In this document: in pieces, positions 27,816-35,813 of the stretch | Numbering within the stretch: position 1 is the first letter of the stretch | Layout of the letters: each line of letters starts with the position of its first letter | NCBI RefSeq assembly: GCF_000423305.1 | Contig: NZ_KE384002.1 | Coordinates: 8,915 to 72,914, forward strand | Origin: Legionella moravica DSM 19234 | GTDB lineage: Bacteria; Pseudomonadota; Gammaproteobacteria; Legionellales; Legionellaceae | Length of the DNA: 64,000 nucleotides | Reading direction: 5' to 3' | Position numbers and translations under genes: made by a program | The notes under the pieces: generated by a model | Databases searched by the model: none | Told to the model about the DNA's origin: nothing | The model's input: the letters and a program-made list of their open reading frames with translations, nothing else

Positions 27816-29052
27816 CAAAATTAATGCTTGTAGAATTTGTGGAAATAAACAATTAATTAAAATCATCGATCTTGGAGAGCAGACTTTAACAGGAATATTT
27901 AACTATCCTGATGATGTAGTAGATAAAGCCCCTTTGGTTTTAGTTAAATGTCATGATGCCGAACCCGATAAATGCTGCGGATTAGTTCAGCTCCTTCATA
28001 CTTATGATCTAAGCAAAATGTATGGTGAACAGTATGGCTACAGATCCAGTCTTAATTCTTCTATGGCGGCACACTTGCAAACTACTGTAAGCCGTATTTT
28101 GGAATTAGATATTTCTTTGGATACTGATGACTTAATAATTGACATAGGCAGCAATGATGGCACAACACTCAATTGCTACCCTGAAACAAAGGCTCAGTTA
28201 ATTGGAGTAGATCCAACAGCAAAATATTTTAAAAGCTATTATAAAGAACACATCAGCATCATCGACGATTTCTTTTCTGCAGATAAAATAAAACAGCTAT
28301 ATCCCGGAAAGAAAGCTAAAATTATTACCTCATTCTCGATGTTTTATGATTTAGAGGCTCCTCAGAAATTTACGGATGAAATAGCCGAGCTACTAGACGA
28401 TGAAGGAGTTTGGGTTTGTGAGCAAAGTTATTTACCTTTGATGTTAAAAAATAATTCCTTTGACACTATTTGTCATGAACACCTTGAGTATTATGCTTTT
28501 AGGCAAATACAATGGATGTTCAGGAAAGCTGGACTCAAAGTTATTGATATACAATTGAACACAGTTAATGGAGGTAGTTTTTGCATTTACGCTACAAAAA
28601 TAACAAGTCATCATCCAGTAAACAGTGAAGTTATCAATAAAATAATAGCTAATGAAGATGAACTACAATTATCAACTTTAAAACCCTACAATGAGTTTTG
28701 CAGCAGGATAGAGTTGTTGAAAAATGAATTGATAGAAAAATTAGTACAAATTAAAAGTCAGGGTAAAACAGTTTACGGATTGGGGGCGTCAACAAAGGGC
28801 AACGTTTTATTACAGTATTACAATCTGGATCGTTCTCTTATAGCATCGATTGGTGAGGTTAATTCTGATAAATTTGGAAAGGTAACTCCTGGCTCAAATA
28901 TTCCTATTGAAGATGAATCTTTGGTTTTGGAAAAAATGCCTGACTATTTACTTATTTTACCTTGGCATTTTAAATCTTTTTTTCAAAATAATCCTAAATT
29001 TCAAAATACATGTCTGCTCTTTCCTCTACCTCAAGTTGAGGAGATATCGTGA
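27808..29052 (+). CDS. NDP-sugar C-methyltransferase (TcaB9/TylC3-like)
   Basis: A 414-residue three-domain methyltransferase. The N-terminal zinc-binding part has CRICGN (residues 8-13) and further Cys near 56 and 57. The central SAM domain has IIDIGSNDGTTL (about 111-122), and the catalytic-base region ICHEHLEYYA matches sugar C-methyltransferases. The C-terminal Methyltransf_14-like domain contains YGLGASTKGN. The substrate would be an NDP-4-keto-6-deoxy sugar, giving a branched-chain sugar. It overlaps the previous gene by eight bases and the next by four. Confidence 0.85.
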   Translation: MINKINACRICGNKQLIKIIDLGEQTLTGIFNYPDDVVDKAPLVLVKCHDAEPDKCCGLVQLLHTYDLSKMYGEQYGYRSSLNSSMAAHLQTTVSRILELDISLDTDDLIIDIGSNDGTTLNCYPETKAQLIGVDPTAKYFKSYYKEHISIIDDFFSADKIKQLYPGKKAKIITSFSMFYDLEAPQKFTDEIAELLDDEGVWVCEQSYLPLMLKNNSFDTICHEHLEYYAFRQIQWMFRKAGLKVIDIQLNTVNGGSFCIYATKITSHHPVNSEVINKIIANEDELQLSTLKPYNEFCSRIELLKNELIEKLVQIKSQGKTVYGLGASTKGNVLLQYYNLDRSLIASIGEVNSDKFGKVTPGSNIPIEDESLVLEKMPDYLLILPWHFKSFFQNNPKFQNTCLLFPLPQVEEIS

Positions 29053-30152
29053 TCCCTTGGTTTAAACCTCGCTACTGGGGTAATGAAAAGCGTTATGTAA
29101 TGGATGCCCTGGACTCCAGCTGGATATCTGGGGGGGAATACATTAGAAAGTTTGAGTCCGCTTTTTCTATCATACATGAGAAACAAGGAGCCGTGACTGT
29201 TTCAAATGGTACTACAGCATTGCTGCTGGCTTTATTGACCTTGAAGATTGGCCCCGGAGATGAGGTTATAATTCCTGGGTATACCTTTGCTGCACCAGCA
29301 AATATGGTTATTGCAATTGGTGCAAAACCAGTTTTTATTGATGTTGATTCTGAAAATTGGCTGTTAGATCCCGATTTGCTTGAAGAGAAAATTACCCATA
29401 GAACTAAAGCTATCATACCTGTGCATATTTATGGAAATGTATGCTACATGAAAAGGATCTGTGAGATAGCTGCGAAATATAATCTTCATGTCATCGAAGA
29501 CGTAGCAGAAGCTGCGTTTTCGAAACATTTTAATCAATACGCTGGAACTTTTGGTAGTGCCGGCTGTTTTAGCTTTCAAGCGACCAAGACTTTAACTATG
29601 GGCGAAGGGGGGGCAGTTTTGTTTTCCGATCCCGATGATGATCAAACAGCACGAGTTATTCGTAGTCATGGGATGACAGCAGATAAGCCTTATTGGCACA
29701 TTGAAGTCGGGCATAATTTTCGCTTAACAAATATGCAAGCAGCCTTTGGTTTTGCGCAATTAGAGAAGCTTGATGATATTATTCAACAAAAACAGCGTGT
29801 ATACAGTCGTTATATAAAAAACCTTACTCAGGTTGATGGTATTAAAATTCAATCTATTACAGAAAATACCGATCCAGTTATGTGGGCGGTTTGTTTAAGG
29901 ATTGACCCCGAAAAGTTTCGAATCTCAAGGGATGCTATGAGAAAACAATTGGCTCATCATGGTATTGAAACAAGAGCTGGATTTTACGTGTTTAATGAAA
30001 TGCCTTTATATTCTTCCACAGACTTATTACCAATATCAACTGAAATAAGCCGTTCGGTGATTAGCTTGCCTTCTTTTCCTGGCCTGTTAGATAATGAAAT
30101 CGATGAGATTTGTGAAACTTTTACAAAGATTGGGATGGACTCATATGTTTAA
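29049..30152 (+). CDS. DegT/DnrJ/EryC1/StrS sugar aminotransferase, perosamine-synthase-like
   Basis: A 367-residue PLP enzyme. The opening MIPWFKPRYWGNEKRYV and the VSNGTTALLLALL motif resemble GDP-perosamine synthases (Per/RfbE). The PLP lysine lies in FQATKTLTMGEGG (about residue 182) and EDVAEAAF supplies the cofactor Asp. It would aminate C4 of GDP-4-keto-6-deoxymannose made by Gmd. It carries two runs of seven G, at 29130-29136 and 29607-29613, the second directly after the PLP lysine codons. It overlaps the C-methyltransferase end by four bases. Confidence 0.85.
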   Translation: MIPWFKPRYWGNEKRYVMDALDSSWISGGEYIRKFESAFSIIHEKQGAVTVSNGTTALLLALLTLKIGPGDEVIIPGYTFAAPANMVIAIGAKPVFIDVDSENWLLDPDLLEEKITHRTKAIIPVHIYGNVCYMKRICEIAAKYNLHVIEDVAEAAFSKHFNQYAGTFGSAGCFSFQATKTLTMGEGGAVLFSDPDDDQTARVIRSHGMTADKPYWHIEVGHNFRLTNMQAAFGFAQLEKLDDIIQQKQRVYSRYIKNLTQVDGIKIQSITENTDPVMWAVCLRIDPEKFRISRDAMRKQLAHHGIETRAGFYVFNEMPLYSSTDLLPISTEISRSVISLPSFPGLLDNEIDEICETFTKIGMDSYV

Positions 30153-30945
30153 TGATAATTTTTTTAATGCATATATAAAATATGCCCCATTACCTCTAGC
30201 CGTAGAAAGAACACAAGAGTGCCTATTAATTTCTCGCCAAAAATTAGAGCATCCTATTTTGGATCTGGGATGCGGAGATGGAATTTTTGCGAGAATATTA
30301 TTTAAAACTAAAATAGATGTTGGTATTGATCCGAATTTAAATGAGCTAAAGAGAGCTGAAAACACAGGAAAATATAGTGAATTAATTAATTGCTATGGGG
30401 ATAAGATACCTAAACCAGATAAAAGTTTTAAAACTATATTTAGCAACAGTGTAATGGAACACATCTCGGATATAAAACCGGTTTTAAAAGAAGCGCATCG
30501 ATTATTGGATGATAATGGAAAGTTATACTTAACACTTCCTACACATTTATTTGACAAATATACATTTGGATATCAGATTCTCAAGGCATTAAAATTAAAG
30601 AAGCCAATGGACTGGTTTTCTCTATTATTCAATAATTTCTGGTGTCATTATCATTTTTATACCTCCGAGGAATGGAGAAATCTGTTTAGTGAAGCCGGTT
30701 TTACCGTGGATTTTGAACAAGAATATGGTACTAAAAAAATCTGTATGTTTAATGATTTGATGGCTGTATTTTCACTACCCAGCTTGTTTGCTAGAAAAAT
30801 TTTAAATAGATGGTTCTGGTTTGACTCATGGAGGCAGAAATATGCCAAACTGATGTCTTTTTTGGTGCCCATTCATTTTAGAAGAATTGAAACAGAGCCA
30901 GGTAAAGGTGGATTAATTTTTTTTGTTTTGACTAAACATGCTTAA
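30145..30945 (+). CDS. Class I SAM-dependent methyltransferase
   Basis: A 266-residue Methyltransf_11-type enzyme. Motif I is PILDLGCGDGIF (about residues 35-46), DVGIDPN follows, and FSNSVMEHISD matches the post-II motif. It probably methylates a sugar or the growing glycan at oxygen or nitrogen, but the substrate is unknown. The ATG at 30145 overlaps the aminotransferase by eight bases; the longer frame from 30094 reads back into that gene and is rejected. The C-terminal part is hydrophobic and aromatic, possibly membrane-associated. Confidence 0.8.
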   Translation: MFNDNFFNAYIKYAPLPLAVERTQECLLISRQKLEHPILDLGCGDGIFARILFKTKIDVGIDPNLNELKRAENTGKYSELINCYGDKIPKPDKSFKTIFSNSVMEHISDIKPVLKEAHRLLDDNGKLYLTLPTHLFDKYTFGYQILKALKLKKPMDWFSLLFNNFWCHYHFYTSEEWRNLFSEAGFTVDFEQEYGTKKICMFNDLMAVFSLPSLFARKILNRWFWFDSWRQKYAKLMSFLVPIHFRRIETEPGKGGLIFFVLTKHA

Positions 30946-31882
30946 AGCTCAGTACTTAAAAGCAGCAGTCGTATTGCTCTTTAATGTAATGTTTATCATT
31001 CTTGCATCGCGATGGTTTATTTTACATGTTGATTTTAAATCAATTCTAAATGAGTTTTACACTATAGATCAGCACAGCATATATCGTGCACTCATATTGG
31101 GTGTTGTTCTGTATTTATTCTACGGGTTCAGATTAGCTCTTTTATTAGATTTAGAATTATTAAAAGGTATTCAAATTGTTGTGATGGGTTTTGGTTTAAA
31201 CGCCTTGTTCCCTTTTAGACTGGGTGATTTATTTAAGATATTGTTTTCAAAGCAATTTTTTAAAGTGGACTTGACACAATCCTCTTTTGCTACAGTAATA
31301 GAAAAAGGTTTTGATTTAATCATTATCGGTAGTATCGCATTGTTTTTTGTTGCAGGTGGAATTAAAACTTTTGCAATTACGGTTATATCTATTGGTTTAA
31401 TTTATTTAATTTATATCCTGTTAAATTCTGGCGCTATATGTCAAATACCTCAAATCAAAATTTTTAAAATAAATCAAATTATAGTTAAATGTAGTACGAT
31501 ACTTTCAAAAAGTAAACTTAAGGGATTAATAGCTTCTACCTTAGCTATCTGGGTTTTAACAGGATATCTTTTTTTTACTTTTTTCGACTTGAATATAGGT
31601 TCATCTGAACATTTTGGTGTTTATGATGCTCTAGCGCTAATGGTTATGACTACATTATCATTATCGATTCCTTCAATGCCAGCAAGTTTAGGGGTGTTCG
31701 AGTCCGGTATTGTTTATTATTTATCAAATACCTTTCACTTTACACCAGAAAAAGCAGTTTCTTATGCGTTAATATTTCACTTGGTTATGATCATACCCCA
31801 GGTGATAACTACATTGTTTATTTTGTTAATTAACTCAATTGAGTTATGCAGTAAAAAGGAGTTGGTGCATGAAAGCACATAA
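30938..31882 (+). CDS. UPF0104 / lysylphosphatidylglycerol-synthase transmembrane-region family protein
   Basis: A 314-residue polytopic membrane protein with about eight helices and no soluble domain. Recognisable family elements are the FRLGDLFK segment near residue 94 and the SIPSMPASLGVFESG loop near 246-260, typical of LPG_synthase_TM (AglD-like) proteins. Such proteins in glycan clusters are thought to handle lipid-linked sugars, but the reaction is not established. It overlaps the previous gene by eight bases, and the following gene starts within its end. Confidence 0.75.
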   Translation: MLKAQYLKAAVVLLFNVMFIILASRWFILHVDFKSILNEFYTIDQHSIYRALILGVVLYLFYGFRLALLLDLELLKGIQIVVMGFGLNALFPFRLGDLFKILFSKQFFKVDLTQSSFATVIEKGFDLIIIGSIALFFVAGGIKTFAITVISIGLIYLIYILLNSGAICQIPQIKIFKINQIIVKCSTILSKSKLKGLIASTLAIWVLTGYLFFTFFDLNIGSSEHFGVYDALALMVMTTLSLSIPSMPASLGVFESGIVYYLSNTFHFTPEKAVSYALIFHLVMIIPQVITTLFILLINSIELCSKKELVHEST

Positions 31883-33599
31883 TCTCAATATGATATATAT
31901 GTTGATCATGGGATTATTTATAAGCATGTTTTTAAATCAGGATCGTATTATCCGTGTTTTTTATAATGATGAAATAAAACATGCAGTTCCTATTGCAAGT
32001 AGTCGCAGTTATCTAGGGGATGAGTACCATTATTATGCTGAAGCGTCTGAAAGTTTAAAAATCGGTCTGATTTCTAAAGACAAAGTGTATTCAACGAATA
32101 ATGTTTTATTTGGTAGCCTTTTTGTTAGCGGGATTGTGAACTATGTATGTCATACATTAATTCCTTCATCGGATATTTCTGTATTGTTATCTCTCATCAT
32201 ACAAGCCATGTTTTTAGTTGTTAGCACGATGGTCGTCATTAAAGTAATTGGTAATTTTAATCAAAAGAATTCTGTCTGGTGGGTTGGTTTTTGGGCTGCA
32301 ATAGCTTTGATCTTATATGAATATTTTATGCTTAATTCGTATTATGGTGCTATTCATTTGAGGCCTCTTCTTTCCTTTTATCCCAATGTTCTAAGAATAG
32401 TTAACCCGCAAATGGGCTGGGCTTATGGGTTATTTTATATTAGTCTACTGTTTATTTATTTAAACAAAATCACTCCAGTCAGATTTGTGATTCTTTGTTT
32501 AATGTCTTTAGTATTCTGTTTCTTTTCGCCTAGCTTGTGCCTCATGATGCTATTGGCTATGGCTTTTATTTTTTTGATTAATCTTTGTTTTTTGAGGTCC
32601 ATAGATTATAGTTTTCTCACATTTTCAGCTTTTTTACTGATTTCTTTTCTATTCAATTATTACCAATTATATAATTTCCAACATTCTCCAAAAGGTATGG
32701 AAATAGCAACAGGGGTTGTTAAAAATTTGGTTTTTAAGCCGCATTATTTTATTTTTATGTTGCTATTAATTCCATTACGTCTATTTTACAAAGGGAAAGA
32801 GTTTATATTTTTAGCCTCATTGCTTATTAGTTCGGTAGTTATTGGTTCTCTGTGTGAGAGCATTCATTTAGGAGAACGGCTTTGGGTGAGAGGAGGTGGG
32901 TATTGGGTTTGGATTTTAATTATTATACTCCTAGGCCCTACATTTAAAAAAAGGATTAATAATGTGGCGGTTCCAGTAGTCGGTTTGCTGTTGATTTCAA
33001 TTTGGTCTTTTTTTCTGTTACCGCATCATTTTGATAAGCAGTACGGGTATATAAGTCAGGATAAATGGGTAGTGCTAGATTGGATTAATAGACATGCCCC
33101 TAAAAACTCTATCATTGCCAGTGATGATTTAGAATTCAGTTTTCTTTTGCCTATATATACTAGAGCTCAGCCCTTTGTGCCGTTGTTTAGCTATTCTAAA
33201 TATTCTGCTGAAGAAACGGTTAAACGATTTTATTACATTTTAGGATTGTATGGCAGTAAAAACAAAGTTCAAAAGCATTTGAATGAATTTACTCTGGAAA
33301 ATAATATTAAAAATATTCAAGCTGTCACAGATGGTCATGAAATGGATGACACTAGCTTTTTACAAAATGCTTTTTTCAATCATTTGATCTATTACCCCTT
33401 TACAACTTTTTCGAAGAATGCATTTAGTTCAGTAGAGAATATGAAGAGCTTTTATTCTATTTTGAATAATTGGCAGAGTGATGATTATTCTGGTGATAAA
33501 CATTATGATTTTTTAATTCGAAAGATCGATTCAAGTTCGATATCAGAGTCTCACAAAGTTGTTTTTAAATCGAATGCCTACTTTATTGAAAAGATTTGA
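31869..33599 (+). CDS. Large integral membrane protein, possible GT-C glycosyltransferase
   Basis: A 576-residue protein with about ten to twelve membrane helices through residue 400 and a soluble C-terminal part (about 400-576) likely facing the periplasm. An acidic GDEYHYYAEA segment sits in the first external loop near residue 49, the place where GT-C enzymes carry their catalytic Asp/Glu. This topology suits an enzyme using undecaprenyl-phosphate sugars in the periplasm. AAGGAG lies seven bases before the ATG at 31869, so that start is preferred over 31839. No specific family is recognised. Confidence 0.65.
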   Translation: MKAHNLNMIYMLIMGLFISMFLNQDRIIRVFYNDEIKHAVPIASSRSYLGDEYHYYAEASESLKIGLISKDKVYSTNNVLFGSLFVSGIVNYVCHTLIPSSDISVLLSLIIQAMFLVVSTMVVIKVIGNFNQKNSVWWVGFWAAIALILYEYFMLNSYYGAIHLRPLLSFYPNVLRIVNPQMGWAYGLFYISLLFIYLNKITPVRFVILCLMSLVFCFFSPSLCLMMLLAMAFIFLINLCFLRSIDYSFLTFSAFLLISFLFNYYQLYNFQHSPKGMEIATGVVKNLVFKPHYFIFMLLLIPLRLFYKGKEFIFLASLLISSVVIGSLCESIHLGERLWVRGGGYWVWILIIILLGPTFKKRINNVAVPVVGLLLISIWSFFLLPHHFDKQYGYISQDKWVVLDWINRHAPKNSIIASDDLEFSFLLPIYTRAQPFVPLFSYSKYSAEETVKRFYYILGLYGSKNKVQKHLNEFTLENNIKNIQAVTDGHEMDDTSFLQNAFFNHLIYYPFTTFSKNAFSSVENMKSFYSILNNWQSDDYSGDKHYDFLIRKIDSSSISESHKVVFKSNAYFIEKI

Positions 33600-33654
33600 A
33601 TTGAATTGATTAAAGCCGGGCACTCATTTGATGTACGTAAAGGCGAAATGAAAT

Positions 33655-34407
33655 ATGATTAAAAAAGTAGTGTTTATTGCTCATGACAATTATGGTTCTC
33701 GAGAAATTTTCTCAAAACTGTTTAATGACCATAAAGATATTGAGTTTTTTCTTATTATTACCACTGGGTTGTATTATAAGAAGGGTTTCTTTTCATCAAT
33801 TTATAAGATGTTAAGCGAAGCCAGTTTCTGGTTTTGTTTTTATCGCTTTCTTGAACTGATGCTTTATAAACTGAAAGGAGACACTTTAGAAAAGCGTGCC
33901 AAAAAATGGGGCGTACCTGTCTATTTTACTGCAGATGTAAATAATGCTAAATCGAACAGTTATATAAATCAAATAAGTCCAGATATAATCTTTTCGACTT
34001 TTACCATGAATATCTTGAAACAAACAACTATTGGCTTATCTAAAAAGGCAACGATAGGTTGTCATCCAAGCATACTGCCAAACTATAGAGGATTAGAGAC
34101 TTTTTTTTGGGCTTTAGCTAATGATGAAAAAACCTCGGGAGTCAGTGTTTTTTATCTTACAGAGAAGATTGATAGTGGCTCAGTCATCATGCAAGAACCA
34201 TTTGACATTGAGCCAGATGAAACCTTGAAGTCAATATATGAAAAGTTAACTCAAATTTGTGCCACTTTACTTTCAAAGACCTTAATAACGATCAAAGAAA
34301 ATGGTACGTTTCAACACTACCCTCAAGTTGGAAAGGGAAGTTACTACCCAATGCCGACTCCTGAAGCTTATAAAAAATTTAAGAAACTAGGAAGGAAATG
34401 GCTTTAG
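33655..34407 (+). CDS. Formyltransferase-fold enzyme, probable sugar N-formyltransferase
   Basis: A 250-residue protein with a formyl_trans_N core. CHPSILPNYRG (near residue 142) and EKIDSGSVI (near 175) correspond to the tetrahydrofolate-formyl-transfer active site. The catalytic His and Asp are present, but the position of the usual Asn two residues before the His is Gly. It would transfer formyl from N10-formyl-tetrahydrofolate to the amino sugar made by the DegT enzyme, as WbkC does for perosamine in Brucella. It is the last gene of the plus-strand operon, converging with the minus-strand genes. Confidence 0.8.
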   Translation: MIKKVVFIAHDNYGSREIFSKLFNDHKDIEFFLIITTGLYYKKGFFSSIYKMLSEASFWFCFYRFLELMLYKLKGDTLEKRAKKWGVPVYFTADVNNAKSNSYINQISPDIIFSTFTMNILKQTTIGLSKKATIGCHPSILPNYRGLETFFWALANDEKTSGVSVFYLTEKIDSGSVIMQEPFDIEPDETLKSIYEKLTQICATLLSKTLITIKENGTFQHYPQVGKGSYYPMPTPEAYKKFKKLGRKWL

Positions 34408-34459
34408 TGCATTGTTAAAGATAAACCAAGTTCTGTTGTTTAAGCACATTTTGAGTTCA

Positions 34460-35668
34460 TTATTTAGTATGTGTTTCAAGTGAACAAATTAGCTCTAAAA
34501 TTCTTTGTGAAGATGATTTGTCTGGATTTATATCTATAAAATTTCTCATTTGTTTTTCAAAGTTGGCTGTATTTAGATTCAAATTTCTCTTCATTTTTAA
34601 ATCTACTAACAGAGTCTCAAATTCCTCAATTGATGTAAGGGTAGGTAGGTTGAGGGAAAGTATATAGTCATCATATTTAGTATGGTGCAATCCAATATTA
34701 GAGAGCAGACAGAGTTTGTGATTAAAATACGCTTGTATAAATATGGAGGAGAAATTAGTTAGGCATAAATTACTTTTGCTAAACAAATACTCTAGGGATG
34801 CAGTTTTAGTTATTTCTAGTTGAGGGCCAAGTTGAGCAATTGATTTATAGTTTGCGCAAGCATCTTCTGGATGAATTTTTAATATAAAACTGAATCGTCC
34901 TTGAAAAATGAAATTTAATTTCTTATACAGAAGTCTAATTTCAGATAGTTGCAGATCATGGGCCTTTTTATCATTAAGGCCTGATAAAAAGTTAGTTAGG
35001 AAGTAGGTTATGCATAATTCGTCATTTGAATCATTTACAGTAGTATTTTTTGTATCTATTTTGGGTGTTATAAAAGATTCAAAATAGGGTGAACCTACAG
35101 TAAATAGTTTTTTATTAAGCCCGTTTCCATAGCTACGAACAACATCAGACCAATAGATTCCTAATGACAGAAATACATCACAGCCACCGTAACCATATTT
35201 AACCCCCCCAATAAACCGGGAAATATATTTTTGATAAAAATAAAATAGTGTATTACTTACTTTCGTCATTTTATTGGATTTTATTTGACCAAATAAGAGT
35301 CCGTCCTGTAAAAGTAGGGTAGTAACTTTATACTTTTTTGCAACTCTTATTATTGTTCGCTCATAGTGCCCGGTATCGTTTCCCAAAAGTATAAAATCAG
35401 GTTTAATTGAATTAATTTTATTTTTGATCTTTTGATTTGCACTAAAGTAAATATATATAAAAACATGAAATATATAGACGAAGTAGTTTGACTTATTTTT
35501 CAGTTCTTTTAATGATTGTATTCCAAAAGTTGCATTGACATCCTCAGAGTTCTCTATATCAATAAGCATTATTTCTAAATCATAATCGTGCAATTTGGAT
35601 TGTGTCGCAATTTCTAAAAATGTCTTTTTATGCAAAGAATTACTGGATACTGCTAGTATTTTTTTCAT
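34460..35668 (-). CDS. TagF/KpsC-like glycan-assembly protein of unknown specificity
   Basis: A 402-residue predicted cytoplasmic or peripheral-membrane protein. It has a Rossmann-like N-terminal half with LLLQDGLLF near 130 and a C-terminal half with GSPYFESF and CLTNFSSIFIQAYF, the pattern seen in CDP-glycerol glycerophosphotransferase and capsule transferase families (GT-B). A run of seven G on its coding strand lies at 35203-35209. The ATG at 35668 is chosen over a TTG four codons upstream, although the ribosome-binding site is weak. It is the last gene of the minus-strand operon and the donor is unknown. Confidence 0.55.
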   Translation of the reverse strand: MKKILAVSSNSLHKKTFLEIATQSKLHDYDLEIMLIDIENSEDVNATFGIQSLKELKNKSNYFVYIFHVFIYIYFSANQKIKNKINSIKPDFILLGNDTGHYERTIIRVAKKYKVTTLLLQDGLLFGQIKSNKMTKVSNTLFYFYQKYISRFIGGVKYGYGGCDVFLSLGIYWSDVVRSYGNGLNKKLFTVGSPYFESFITPKIDTKNTTVNDSNDELCITYFLTNFLSGLNDKKAHDLQLSEIRLLYKKLNFIFQGRFSFILKIHPEDACANYKSIAQLGPQLEITKTASLEYLFSKSNLCLTNFSSIFIQAYFNHKLCLLSNIGLHHTKYDDYILSLNLPTLTSIEEFETLLVDLKMKRNLNLNTANFEKQMRNFIDINPDKSSSQRILELICSLETHTK

Positions 35669-35813
35669 TAATATACTCAAAATTTAGATAACATATAAGA
35701 ACCACTCTTTATACAAAGATACATTTAATTCCAATTCAAACGATTAGAATTTCATTTGTTAATCTTTTTTAGAACGCATGAACCATTGGCAGTGCTAATT
35801 TTATAATGAAAAT

